This document shows, piece by piece, positions 48,197-58,970 of a stretch of 64,000 bases of DNA. The notes beneath the pieces are model-generated. The model saw only the letters and a list, made by a program, of their open reading frames with translations, was not told the DNA's origin and did not search any database. The DNA comes from Brachypterus glaber (taxonomy: Eukaryota > Arthropoda > Insecta > Coleoptera > Kateretidae). The DNA lies in contig OY294049.1 in assembly GCA_958510825.1 (NCBI GenBank), positions 34,934,774 through 34,998,773 on the forward strand, in the 5' to 3' direction. Position numbers and translations under genes: made by a program. Each line of letters begins with the position of its first letter. The stretch's first letter is position 1.

Positions 48197-48935
48197 AAGT
48201 CGCAAAATAGAAAAAAATAGGTATACTTTTTTGGTTTTTGTTGACGAAAATTTTGCAGGGTCACTACATGCAGCGTCAATTTTTTGGCAAGCTGTCGCTG
48301 TAGTTTTGTCATTCAGGTTTTTTTGACAAAAACGTCAAAAAATGTCATAGAATTCTTTTAAAATTCATGTTGAATTACTTTATGTATTATGGAAAATGAA
48401 AATACTATTAACAACAAAACAGATCAAAATATTCTAGCTACTATTGAAGGCAACAGAATATTTTTGCCAGTCACAGTTAACCCAATTTATGAGGAAGCAT
48501 CAAAATTATCCAAAATCAAAAAATTTTTTAAAACATTTTCTAATGCAGCTTTAAATTCTACAACAAATGTAAGTCGCAAAATAGAAAAAAATAGGTATAC
48601 TTTTTTGGTTTTTGTTGACGAAAATTTTGCAGGGTCACTACATGCAGCGTCGCTTTTTTGGCAAGCTGTCGCAGGTTTTTTTGACAAAAAAGTCAAAAAA
48701 TGTCATAGAATTCTTTTAAAATTCATGTTGAATTCCTTCAATTACTTTATGTATTATGGAAAATGAAAATACTATTAACAACAAAACAGATCAAAATATT
48801 CTAGCTACTATTGAAGGCAACAGAATATTTTTGCCAGTCACAGTTAACCCAATTTATGAGGAAGCATCAAAATTATCCAAAATCAAAAAAATTTTTAAAA
48901 CATTTTCTAATGCAGCTTTAAATTCTACAACAAAT
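48197..48935 (+). repeat. Tandem duplication of promoter plus first exon
   Basis: Two head-to-tail units of about 370 bp: 48197-48570 and 48571-48935. Each has an AAGTCGCAAAATAGAAAAAA start, an upstream region and a 180-nt exon beginning ATGGAAAATGAAAATACT. The upstream part of unit 1 has small indels relative to unit 2. Confidence 0.9.
48389..48568 (+). CDS. Alternative duplicated first exon (copy a)
   Basis: A 60-codon exon beginning MENENTINNKTDQNIL and ending NAALNSTTN, followed by a GTAAGTCGC donor. It differs from copy b (48756-48935) by about one residue (KKF versus KKI). Reading through the donor gives a 125-codon ORF, but the downstream part is merely the duplicated upstream region. 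It could be spliced to the exon at 51795 in place of copy b. Confidence 0.5.
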
Positions 48936-51900
48936 GTAAGTAAAAATTTATGGCTATAGCCAATACAGTATATTGTAGCTTAAAAGCAAGGTGAGTTTAT
49001 GTTATAAAGAACTTTCACTTTCGGGTTTAGACCGTGTTAATGGATTTTCACTTTCCGACGTTTCGTCTCTTACTACTAGAGACATCTTCAGGGATTAATC
49101 TGAAACTAAGTTTCGAATCAACTTGTGTCACTATTTATGACGAGTTGTGGTTATTCACCCGTGACGAGGTTTTTCCTATCAAAGACTTCCATATTGCAGG
49201 TAAATGGTAACCAGTGTCCCGATTGATATTGTTAGGATGCTTGATGATTTCTATCGATTCCCGTATCTTCCTTGGCATTTTTCTGTTTTCTGTTAATATT
49301 TGTTTTGTTTCAGACAAATTGATTTTATGACCTGTTTTATGTACATGTTCGGCTACTGCCGATAAGGAAATTTGTTTCTTTCTTATATTGCGCTCATGCT
49401 CTTGAAGTCTTGTAGAAATTTTTCTCTTAGTTTCACCTATGTAAACCGTACCACAGGAGCAGGGTATTTTATATACGCCTTCTGAACTCAGGGGTATTTT
49501 TGTCTTTTGTTGAAGTCAAACATTGACCTAATTTTTGGTTGGACCGAATATAGGCTTAATATTTGACTTCTTCAAAAGTTTACCTATTCTATCCGTGATA
49601 CCGCTTACATAGGGAAGTATAACTTGTGTCTGTCTGTCATTGTCACTATTGTCCTGTTGTTTGGGTCTGGGATTTCAGAAGGCGTATATAAAATACCCTG
49701 CTCCTGTGGTACGGTTTACATAGGTGAAACTAAGAGAAAAATTTCTACAAGACTTCAAGAGCATGAGCGCAATATAAGAAAGAAACAAATTTCCTTATCG
49801 GCAGTAGCCGAACATGTACATGAAACAGGTCATAAAATCAATTTGTCTGAAACAAAACAAATATTAACAGAAAACAGAAAAATGCCAAGGAAGATACGGG
49901 AATCGATAGAAATCATCAAGCATCCTAACAATATCAATCGGGACACTGGTTACCACTTACCTGCAATATGGAAGTCTTTGATAGGAAAAACCTCGTCACG
50001 GGTGAATAACCACAACTCGTCATAAATAGTGACACAAGTTGATTCGAAACTTAGTTTCAGATTAATCCCTGAAGATGTCTCTAGTAGTAAGAGACGAAAC
50101 GTCGGAAAGTGAAAATCCATTAACACGGTCTAAACCCGAAAGTGAAAGTTCTTTATATCTTAATGGCCGTGAAAGCTTAAAATCTAAAAAAGTGAGTTTA
50201 TGTTGTTAGGCTTGTAATTCACTATAAAGTTTATAGTATAAACCCTCTACCGCACAATGTTTCCTGAGGGAAACACAAAGTTTAATTCCTTAAATATTAT
50301 TAAATATATCTTTAAATATACAGGGTGATCCATAACTGGCATGCCAAAATTTAAGAGGTGATTCTAGATCCAAAAATATAAAAAAAGTTCCTATAAAGGT
50401 TGGTCCGGAAATGAGTCCTAAGGGATCTAGGGCCCTTTAAAATTGTAATAAAAATAAGGTTTTTAATTAATAACTCGGGTACCGTTTAAGCTAGAGCGGC
50501 GAGCTTTTGCATGTATACTAGTATTAATAAGGGCAATAAGTTTATGTTAATTTATTTTTTTAATTTATCCAGAGGCGTGCCCAGACGGACAAAATATATG
50601 AGGCTTAAAACATTTTTGCCCCAAACTTTTCTATGTGTATGTTTTTTGGATTTGTTGTAAAAATTATAGATTTCTAGAGTAATAATACATATAAAATATC
50701 ATATAGTGTAACACTGTAGGAGCAACCGTTATCAAAAAAAAAATGCAATTAAGAGGAAGTAACATTTTGTGCCACCAAAAACGTTACTTTTTAAAAGGCT
50801 ATTACTCCTTTAATATTAAATTTAGGTGTTTTGGTGTATAATACTTTTTTGCTCAGTTTTAAATGAAGAATCACCCTGCAGCATTAAAATTTTATTGGTG
50901 CTTTTTTTTGTTCCCCATTCAATACGTCATCTTCGAAGGGCCGTAGCTCCCTTAGGGCTCATTTCCGGACCAACCTTTATAGAAACTTTTTTTCATATTT
51001 TTGGATGTAGAATCACCTCTTAAATTTCGGTACGCGAGTTCTGGAACAGGCTGTATAGTTTTAAACCTCTCATTAAAAGAAAGCGCCAGAGTTCATCCCA
51101 AGAGAAAATATAAGTACTTTATTAAAAAAAAGAGCAAAACAAAAATGAATTCATGCGGTACAGGGTTAAAATACAAAATTTGATCAAAATTGTTTGAGAA
51201 ATTTTTAAGAAAATCGAAATTTTCGATATTCTATTGAGAAAGTCGTACCTCCCTTAGGGCTCATTTCCGGACCAACCCTTATAGGCTTTTTTTCATATTT
51301 TTGGACCTAGAATCGAAAATTTCGATTTTCTTAAAAATTTCTCAAACTATTTCGATCAAATTTTGTATTTTAACCCTCTACCGCATGAATTCATTTTTGT
51401 TTAGCTCTTCTTTTTAATAAAGTACTTATTTCATCTCTTGGGATGAACTCTGGCACCCTGCATAGTATTCTATATACTATATAGCCGTCGCAGCTGGCAC
51501 CTGTGAGCTGAGGATGAGGCAAAGGGAAGAGAAGAGGTAAAATATAGCATGTAAAGTATAGGTGATCTTCAATTTTTCACATTCCACAGAGGTACCAGTT
51601 CATAATATGTACACAGTATATTCTATATTATTCTAATCGATTTTGATAGCTATCGCTATCGCCTATCGGCTCATGTCGCATAATTCACCCTCATTATTTA
51701 ACAATAAATAGCTATTAAACGCAAGTGCAAAAAAATATTTATGTTCAATTATTTAATTGTTAAAATGAGTTTAATAAAATCTCATATGTTTTAGATTTTA
51801 ATTAATTCGACAGAATATTTTATCAACATATTTAAGAACCCAATTTTATGGAACATTACAAAAGTGGTATTGGTATCAGCATTAGAAATATATATTTACA

Positions 51901-52010
51901 TGGTCTTGGGTATTGCTTCTGTTATTATTAGTGCTATAGATATAACAGAAGACTTTTATGTAAAAAAATCTGTCATGAAAGGGAAAAATACTATACAAAA
52001 ACTGGACTAA
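48756..52010 (+). CDS. Probable single-pass membrane protein, two exons
   Basis: Exon 1 copy b (48756-48935, phase-0 donor GTAAGTAAA) joins exon 2 (51795-52010, acceptor TTTTAG), giving 131 aa. The N-terminal part is polar with two possible N-glycosylation sites in exon 1 (NNKT, NSTT), then ILINSTEYFINIF. A hydrophobic stretch of about 28 residues runs from VVLVSALEIYIYMV to ISAID. The tail is charged (EDFYVKKS) and ends QKLD. There is no signal peptide. Exon 2 is an uninterrupted 72-codon frame right after a good acceptor, which is the main support. I do not recognise the family. The 2.9-kb intron holds a Penelope pair and two foldbacks. The splice is inferred. Confidence 0.5.
49005..49680 (-). 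mobile_element. Penelope-like element, 3' part, inverted copy
   Basis: The minus-strand copy includes a linker (LPYVSGITDRIGKLLKKSN), then a one-base frameshift near 49530. The GIY-YIG endonuclease follows and the 3' end has the word GAGACGAAACGTCGG. It is a decayed pseudogene fragment. No reverse transcriptase domain is present. Confidence 0.82.
49674..50155 (+). pseudogene. Penelope-like GIY-YIG endonuclease fragment
   Basis: The frame from about 49680 to 50025 encodes a GIY-YIG nuclease: GVYKIPCSCGTVYIGETKRK with the paired GVY and YIG motifs, followed by the Arg/His-rich helix STRLQEHERNIRKK. Cys-x-Cys and HVHETGH can supply the CCHH zinc site described for Penelope endonucleases. The domain ends SRVNNHNSS. 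The upstream part of the ORF (49624-49675) is antisense to the inverted copy, so this is a truncated element and not a host gene. It lies in the intron of the 48.7-52.0 kb gene. Confidence 0.88.
50324..51040. mobile_element. Long-TIR MITE, GGTGATC termini, copy 2
   Basis: Starts CAGGGTGATCCATAACTGGC. The right arm has CTCATTTCCGGACCAACC and TGTAGAATCACCTCTTAAA. It is highly similar to 38945-39670. Confidence 0.78.
51045..51470. mobile_element. Foldback element, GCCAGAGTTCATCCC arms
   Basis: GCGCCAGAGTTCATCCCAAG on the left is mirrored by TTGGGATGAACTCTGGCACC on the right. The centre again carries CTCATTTCCGGACCAACC, so it is composite with its neighbour. Confidence 0.72.
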
Positions 52011-52091
52011 ATATTATTACTTAATAATGTAGGTATCAAAAAACATTTTTTTCAATGTCTAGAATTAAAAATATTTTGCTGTAAGTTAAAT

Positions 52092-52178
52092 ATGGAGGAA
52101 TTTTTAGGTATATTAGTTTTTCTCTGCATATTTCTAATTATATTATATTCTGCATTGTTTATTTCAAGTAATCAATAA
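52092..52178 (+). CDS. 28-codon transmembrane small ORF
   Basis: The frame encodes MEEFLGILVFLCIFLIILYS and eight more residues (ALFISSNQ). It is almost entirely one membrane helix with an acidic N-terminus. It lies 81 bp after the stop of the 48.7-52.0 kb gene and ends where an AATAAA signal begins. Length and layout recall insect SERCA-regulating micropeptides (sarcolamban type, 28-29 aa). T-rich DNA readily gives hydrophobic short ORFs by chance, so confidence is low. Confidence 0.25.
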   Translation: MEEFLGILVFLCIFLIILYSALFISSNQ

Positions 52179-52431
52179 AATAGAATAAAAAAAATGTTTA
52201 TTAGTTTTTTTTATTTAAATGATTTTTAAGCTACATCATTGGTTAAAAAGTCGTACCCTTTAACATATAAAATATTGTGGCATTTTTTGTCTATGACAAT
52301 GATTGACGGTCGTTAAAGAAGAGAAAGTTACATAAAAAAATGGTTATACCTAATGTTATTTTGTATGGTATTGAAGAAGGTACTTTTTTGGTTTATTCTT
52401 CATACACTCACACTAAATTAGCATATACAGA

Positions 52432-52805
52432 GCGGTCCAAAAATCACCCCCCCCCCCTCTTAACTTTTGAACCAGTTGAGATATCGACTTCAAATTTGGA
52501 ACTTTTAAATAAGACAACTTAAACTATCTTTTAGCATATATTTAATACTTTCAGCTCTTAAAATGTGGGCAGGGGGTTTAAATAGAGAATTTTATAAGCT
52601 TTAAAATGATGTATCACACGACCCCCCTTTCCATTTAAAAAAATGTCCCCCCATGCCCCCCTGCCCACATTTTAAGAGCTAAAGTATTAAATATATGCTA
52701 AAAGATAGTTTAAGTTGTCTTATTTAAAAGTTCCAAATTTGAAGTCGATATCTCAACTGGTTCAAAAGTTAAAAGGGTGGGGTGACTTTTGGACCGCACT
52801 GTATT
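52432..52805. mobile_element. mariner-like MITE, CAGTGCGGTCC TIR, copy 2
   Basis: The ends CAGAGCGGTCCAAAAATCAC and GACTTTTGGACCGCACTG are inverted and flanked by TA. It is an internally deleted relative of 46341-47062. Confidence 0.8.
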
Positions 52806-52871
52806 GTACAAACGTAAATTATATTGAACACAAGGAAAACGTCAAATTTTTAGGTTACATTACAACTTAAG

Positions 52872-52992
52872 GCCTATCCAGAGGCTCGCATAACAACCAT
52901 TACAAGATACATGACGACACATCAAGCCAATCCTGGCATCGCATTCTTATGTTCTATGCTTGTTATGCGAGTCTTTGGATAGGGCCTTTCCA
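52872..52992. repeat. Short palindromic element
   Basis: GGCCTATCCAGAGGCTCGCA is mirrored by GCGAGTCTTTGGATAGGGCC. A related half-site GCGAGCCTGCGGACACGGCC occurs at 7345. Confidence 0.65.
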
Positions 52993-53830
52993 GGAAAACA
53001 GTACCGACATCTGTTAAATTTTTGATACACTATGATTTATGCATAATTATGCTATTTATGCGCTCTGTGGTTTAAAACGGGCCGTGTCCCTGACTATCTT
53101 GTATAACTGGACGGAGTATAGGTACTTTATTTTACCTATTAAAAAAAATAAATAAGCGTGGCCGTATGCAGCGTCGGACTGGACAGGTAATTACCTTATC
53201 TCAAGATAGTGAGAAAAATCTCACTGAACCCCCTATCTTGGGGGCCCCCGCCGGAGGTAAGGAAGTTTCTCAACGTTTCTTGCTAGGGGTACATTTTTTT
53301 TGGGGGTGAGCAGCTTTTTTTTAGTAATCAAAATGTGTGGCAGGGGTAAAAAAATGGAGGTGGTGAGGAGCTTCTTTTTTTAGTCATCAAAATTTTTGGT
53401 TTGAGAAAAGAGGATTTTTAATTTAAAAATATGAACCTCGATGTCGTCCTAGCCTAATTCACTTCACTTTGAGCCAAAACTGTGTAAGAAACTAACTGTA
53501 GAAAATAGTGCTTTATCTAAATAGAAAGAATTTATTTTGCTCCAAGCGTTTAACAGTTAAAAAATAGAAATTCAATAATTAACAACAGATTCTTGGCTTA
53601 TAATAATTATGATGGTTAATTACAGGGTGACCAAAGGTTTGGTTTCCTTAATATTTCCCTGATTTTCCTGATCAAAATTTAGAATTTTCCCTGATTTTAC
53701 TAAACACAAAGGAGTTTTTAAAACCAGTATGCGCAAAAAGTTTAAACATGCTGTTTCTGTTTTGGGTTTTTTTATTATTTTTACTTTGATTAAACTTGAT
53801 GTTTGTTTGTTTGTTTTTTTAACCTCGTAC

Positions 53831-54064
53831 TATTCTACTTAATTAAGCATCCCCTAAGTCCAGGACTTGTGTGGGCTAGTAGTAGAGGGAACCACCGGCT
53901 TTAATTGACTTTCGAACCAATATATCTAGGGAGTACGCCTTCGCCAAATTTTAATTATTAATTAAGTGAAAAAGGCAATCGGCGCCAGTGAGTTTTGAAC
54001 TCACGATCATTAGCTCAGTGTCAATGCTATATCGATGCCTTAGAACGCTGAGCTAAATCTCCCA
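53831..54064 (-). mobile_element. tRNA-derived SINE-like element
   Basis: On the minus strand 54064-53975 looks like a tRNA head. It has an A-box-like TTTAGCTCAGCGTTCTAAGG and a B-box stem-loop GTGAGTTCAAAACTCAC, with an extended middle. A body of about 140 bp follows (TTGGCGAAGGCGTACTCC and on). The acceptor stem does not pair, so it is not a working tRNA. The region 53620-54200 also has several CCCTGATTTTCC words. Confidence 0.5.
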
Positions 54065-54472
54065 TAAATGAATACTTGTCTTAGAAATAATTTATTATGT
54101 AAACTAGACTTTTTTTTAATTTTTCTAATTTTCCCTTATTTTTTACAGTTGATTAAGTTCCCTAACTTTTCCCTGATTTTCCTATTTTCCCTGATCTGTG
54201 GGCACCCTGTAATTATTATAAGTTGTATTAACATTGGCGTCAGGCCTGGACGGTGCTATGAGGCGGTGAGGCATTGCCACCCTAAAAAAATCGAAGGGCG
54301 CCAAAAATCGTTTTTGAAGGAACAAAACACACATTTCTTTAATCATCAACTTGGAGGAGATTTGTTCATGGACTTGTGACCTAAAGGGCGCATGTTTAGT
54401 CGTAGGCGCAAAATTTAGTCATTGCCCACCCTGTTTCAAAACAATCGTCCAGCCCTGACTGACTGGTGTAGT

Positions 54473-57400
54473 TTATTCAAGTCCAAATGCTTTTATAACA
54501 AATTTATCAAAAACTATCTCAGCTTGGTCAAACGCCTTTTCTGCGTCACTAGGTTGTCTGACTGCAGGTAAAGCTAAAATGGTTACACAGAAATTCTGTG
54601 GTTCCGAATTTTTTGACGAAACAGTTGTAGTAGTAGTAGTAGTAGAAGTAGTAGTTGTAGGTACTTCCGTAGTACTACTACCAGAACTAACAGTACTATT
54701 ATTAGAATATAGATTGGTACTAGTATTAGTAGAATTCATTGTAGAATTTTCTATCACAATACTATTATTAACTGTAGTTACAGTGCCGTAAATTTTTGCA
54801 GTGGAAACACATGGAATTGTGACCGTAGTACTATTTTGAGCGTTATTTTTACATTCAGGGCTGGTGTTATTTACGCATGGTACTGTACTTTTAACGCAAT
54901 TCATTTGTCGATCATTCAGACATGGAACCGTCGTTAAGGCACTTGCTACACACATTATAGCGCCGTTATTTGTACAAAGTGAAGTGGTGTTAGCAGGGCA
55001 TATAGTACCACTATCACCAACGCATCCAACTATAGTATTTGGTTCTATAACCTTTTCTTTTGGTACATCATCTTTGTTGTGGTAGTAATGGTGAACTGTA
55101 TAATGGTCGTACCGTGGAGAGTACCCATCATACGAATTACTTGAATGATATATGGATGGACTTGTCAATTTCGCAAGTCCATAACCCAGGAAGAATCCTA
55201 AGGTACCACTTCCAGTATCGTGGCTGCTGTAGTGGTAAGACGGAATTGGCGGAGAGCCATAGTTTATATTATTATTGATAACATTTACACCTGGTGGATG
55301 GTAACCATTTTGAGGATAATATCCACCTTGTTGAGGATGATATCCAGTGTTTGGATTGTATCCTCCTTGTTGGTAAGATGGTGGGGCACCGGGGTGGTAG
55401 GCTGGTGGGGCACCCGGGTGGTAGGCTGGTGGAGCACCGGGGTGGTAGGCTGGTGGAGCACCAGGATGATAGCCTCCATTTCCTGGTGAGTAGGGCGGAG
55501 GTTGAACATGGCCACCTATAAAAAATATTTTTATTTCATATGGGACTTTATGGGACTACAATAGATTTGTTGAGGGTATATCCCTAGATATATTTTACCT
55601 GGGGAATACGGTGGAGGAGCACCAGGTGGTTGGAAGCCTAAAGGTCTGTTGACGTCAGAGCTGACGGGTGCAGAAGCTTGAGGTGAGTTTCCTAAATAAA
55701 TAAAGATTGTTAGTAGTAGTAGTAGTAGTAAGGGTGGGGAGGCTACAAGCCAGGCAACTAGGCCATTATGGCCCTTTTTGCCAGCCCCGAGCTGTCCCAG
55801 CCACACATCTACCCTACTCCCTGCCTAAACCTGCCGGACCTCCTTATAAAGGTCGCGATATCTGTCCAGGCAAGGGTACGCAACTCCTCTCTTCGGAGAG
55901 TTGCCACTCCGAAGATCTCCTGTCGTATTCTGCCGAACCGATCGCATTGTCCTAGGAAATCGGATAAAGATTGTTAAAGAATATGCAAAAAAAAAACAAT
56001 TTTCGTGCTTCATTTTTTTTAGTGGATTATATTCCCTTCCCAATAAACACAAAAGTCTATTTTTGTTTAAATGCATTTCAGTTTATAATACGTAAATCCC
56101 TGTTCGCTGTTTTACTTTTTGTAACTATTTTGGCCAACTTTTTATTAATTTTTAAAAATATGTTTTGCCAATGTTTTTTGGTTTACTGATTTTAAATCGG
56201 AAGGAAACAATTAAAAATTATCTATATTTTATAAAGTTTTGATAATATAGTTAGGTAGTGGTTTAACCAAATTTGATTAGAATTTGAACCAACGTGCATT
56301 AGATGTTATTATAAGATCTTACCTTTATTATGCTCCCTTAACAAAATAGGAATATCTGTTTTAAAATAGATTTTTTTAAATTTTAAATAATTTTAAATTT
56401 TTTTATTTACATGAAGCATATATGCGCATGGACAGTCGTGGCACATACGCATATAGGCGTCATGGACAGCGAAGGGGTTAAACGTTTATTTACGTGTAAT
56501 AAAATTTCAAAATTTACGTATAATTAAAGTTTAATAAGTGGACGTTTTAACTGGTGAAAAATAACGTTAGAACGACTGGACCTCGGACTTGAAATAAAAT
56601 AACGTTATTATAACGTTAGGCGACTAACATTAGGAATTCTAGCGCTAGAAATCGGGACATTTCTACATTAAATACGCGTTAGAAAAAACGTTTATCTAAC
56701 GTCAAATTTCTACTAGGGTTGTGTTTACTGTTTTTTTTTTAATATTCTCTGTAATATTACCTAATGGTTTGGAGTTTACAGGGGGACCCACAGGAGCACT
56801 GGGAGCGCTATTTTCATTTTTCCATCCTATATTCTGATTATTTTGGTTATTCTGAGTATTTGAATTATGAGTATCTGAAGATGGTCGTTGATTATGGTTT
56901 GGAGATGGGTGAGACGTTGGCGAGGGGTGTGAAGGTGAGGGATGCGAAGGAGAGGGCCTCGATCCTAAAATAAATTAAAACAATACAATAGATAACTTTC
57001 TAAAAAAATACATTTAAAAAAAATTATTGCTTTTTTACGTTTCTGAAATAAATAAATAAATAAATAAATATACAAAAAAAATACAAAATTTAATTTTTTT
57101 AGGTATTGCTTCCCATTTCGAAAATTTTCAAAATTCTTTGCTTTCCCATTTTGAAAATGTTGGCAAAACCTTGTATTCTTGCAAAATTTTTTATTTTTTT
57201 GCGTATTTTTGCGTTTTATGTCAATATAAATCGATTTCGAGCAAAAAAAAATGTCGGTCGATCGTTCTGCTTTACGCTTTAAGATGGATACTTGAAATTT
57301 GGCATACACAGGTATATACCTGTATATAACATATGTTACCAAGAGTTCTCGCTCGGGATTGTTTTTGGTATATAGAGGTTTTTGGGGTTAAGGAAACTGA

Positions 57401-58490
57401 ATCTCATAAAAATAATAAACACACTTCTAAATCCACCCACTGATGGGCGGGGGGTAGTTTACGTGAAAATTGGTATATAGGGGGTTTTGAGGTATCCATA
57501 ACTAAATCTGATAATAAAAACAATCTAATTCTACCCACTGAGGGGCGGTGGGTAGTTTTCTTGAAATTTTGTATATTGAATTAATTGAGGTCGCTAAACT
57601 GGAATCTTTGAATAAAATTTTTCTAAATCCACCCCCTGAATCTGACCATAAAACAATTAATTTCTTTAAAATTTTATTTTCGATTTTTAATTTGTAAAAA
57701 TACTTTGTTTTCAACAAAAAAAAATAAAAGGATTTTCTTTTTTTTTAAACAAAAAATACCCTACGGGTTAACTCTAACCAAAAATCATCCCAGCAGAGAA
57801 CTTATAAGTATAGGTAACCAAAAAAAAACCTAATGTGTAGCAAAGTAAATCTTTGTAAAGCGTACAGTTGAAACCATACTTGAGTTATCGTATATATTCA
57901 GACAAACAGAAAAAAAAACCGCAGAAGTTTGCTTTTTTGTGCATAAAACGTCAAGAAACATAAAAAAATCAATAACAATTATTAATTTTTATTTAGTTAC
58001 AAGATTTTTCCTTTTATGGTTGGGGAAAGTTATATTTATTTTATATATTTTTAAGCAAGGTTAATTGGAATTTCTAGTTTATTTCAATAACAACAATAAT
58101 TACCTAGAATCACAGCTATGACTGTTTCAGTAATGCATCATTATTATTATTACCGTTAATCTTAATTTTTGCCAAAAAAGTGCGAAATTTCACAAAAAAT
58201 CAAAACAAAAAATGTAGTTGCAACCACAGTTTAAAAATATGTTTAAAAAAAATAAGTTTTCGTTCTTAGTGACTATATGGTCACTGGATTAATATTTTAA
58301 TTACGTTAATAATTTGATTTTCATTGCACTTTAATTACATTTAAATTATTTCGTAGAAAAAATATCGTTTCTTACCTCCCGTGGGCCTTCTTCCACCACT
58401 TCCACTGTATCTTCTACATTCTATGACGTTAATTTGCAGAATTAAAATTAACACAACCAAAACATTAACACTTTTATACAAACAACGCAT
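54473..58490 (-). CDS. Secreted Pro/Gly/Tyr-rich, Cys-containing protein, four exons
   Basis: Minus-strand exons 58376-58490, 56761-56964, 55599-55691 and 54473-55515 total 1455 nt, giving 484 aa. All introns are phase 1. The N-terminus MRCLYKSVNVLVVLILILQI is a signal peptide ending near VIEC/RRYSG. Exon 2 encodes an SPSHP/Asn-rich segment and exon 3 a Pro-rich segment. The large exon has four YHPGAPPA repeats, a hydrophobic GTLGFFLGYGLAKL patch, and a YDHYTVHHYYHN segment. A Cys-rich core follows (IVGCVGDSGTICPANTTSLC), then more C pairs with many N-x-S/T sites, a poly-Thr/Ser mucin-like tract, and a helix ending VIKAFGLE. The core looks like a conserved insect protein of unknown role, but I cannot name it. 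It is likely extracellular and glycosylated. Confidence 0.88.
55725..55965. other. GC-rich island in intron
   Basis: About 240 bp of clearly higher G+C inside intron 3 of the 54.5-58.5 kb gene, next to a (TAG)n run. It contains a hairpin CTCTTCGGAGAG. It looks like a fragment of a retrotransposon or SINE. The ORFs across it in three frames are short and unsupported. Confidence 0.45.
56490..56722. repeat. Element crowded with AACGTT words
   Basis: It has AAATAACGTTAGAACG, TAACGTTATTATAACGTTAG and related words. The right end reads ACCCTAGTAGAAATTTGACG on the minus strand, matching the left end of 17951-18690. It is in the first intron upstream region of the 54.5-58.5 kb gene. Confidence 0.5.
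57350..57640. repeat. Diverged tandem repeat, second locus
   Basis: Units with TTGGTATATAGGGG, GGGTTTTTGAGGT-like and CTAAATCCACCC words match the array at 2700-3140. It lies in intron 1 of the 54.5-58.5 kb gene. The rest of that intron (57640-58370) shows nothing further. Confidence 0.6.
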
Positions 58491-58869
58491 TTTTAAATTT
58501 AATTTTTTCTTATTGGTGCATATTAGCAACTAAAATTTATTTTAGTTTGGGACGATTTGTCCCAAATTTGTTCTTTCTAGATCTACTAAGAGACTACCTA
58601 GCCTATAAAAAAGGTCAGAAAAATGGAAATCGTATGGTATTGTAATACGTTGATTCGACACAAACAAGAAATTGTAGTTTAAACACTGTTGCCAGGTGCT
58701 AAATTTTAATCGCATGAGGAATTTAATCACGGTACTTTTAACAAAGGTTTGTCCTGTATTATTAAAACCAAAAAAAGAACATAAAAAAATGGAAAAAAAA
58801 TAAAAAAATAAACCTACTGAAAAAAAAAATAAAAAATAACAAAACGTTTTACAAAAATATTTTTTGGCA

Positions 58870-58970
58870 TAGGGGCCATACTTTACATACGTAACGCAAA
58901 ATTTTGACCCCCCTCTCCTCATGTAACGCTTCGAGACTTTACCCCCCTAGAAATACGTAATGGTAGCAGC
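58870..58970. repeat. Harbinger-like MITE remnant
   Basis: TACGTAACGCAAAATTTTGA and CCCCCCTAGAAATACGTAAT resemble the arms of the 12.1- and 30-kb elements. The stretch 58970-60200 holds only T/A-rich DNA and a hairpin at about 59650-59800. Confidence 0.45.

Noticed and set aside
48487..48696. Minus-strand ORF over the duplicated first exon
   Set aside because: Antisense to the MENENT exon and its duplicated upstream region.
49624..49675. N-terminal hydrophobic part of the GIY-YIG ORF as a signal peptide
   Set aside because: This stretch is antisense to the linker of the inverted Penelope copy and arose by the inverted junction.
53975..54064. Functional tRNA gene on the minus strand
   Set aside because: A- and B-box-like parts are present but the acceptor stem does not pair, no clear anticodon arm is seen, and a SINE-like body follows.
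54579..55521. Several plus-strand ORFs rich in Val or Trp/Gly
   Set aside because: Antisense shadows of the Thr-rich and Pro-rich exon of the 54.5-58.5 kb gene.
56965..57342. 125-codon minus-strand ORF rich in Phe and Lys
   Set aside because: Low-complexity AT-rich intron sequence between exons of the 54.5-58.5 kb gene, with no splice fit.
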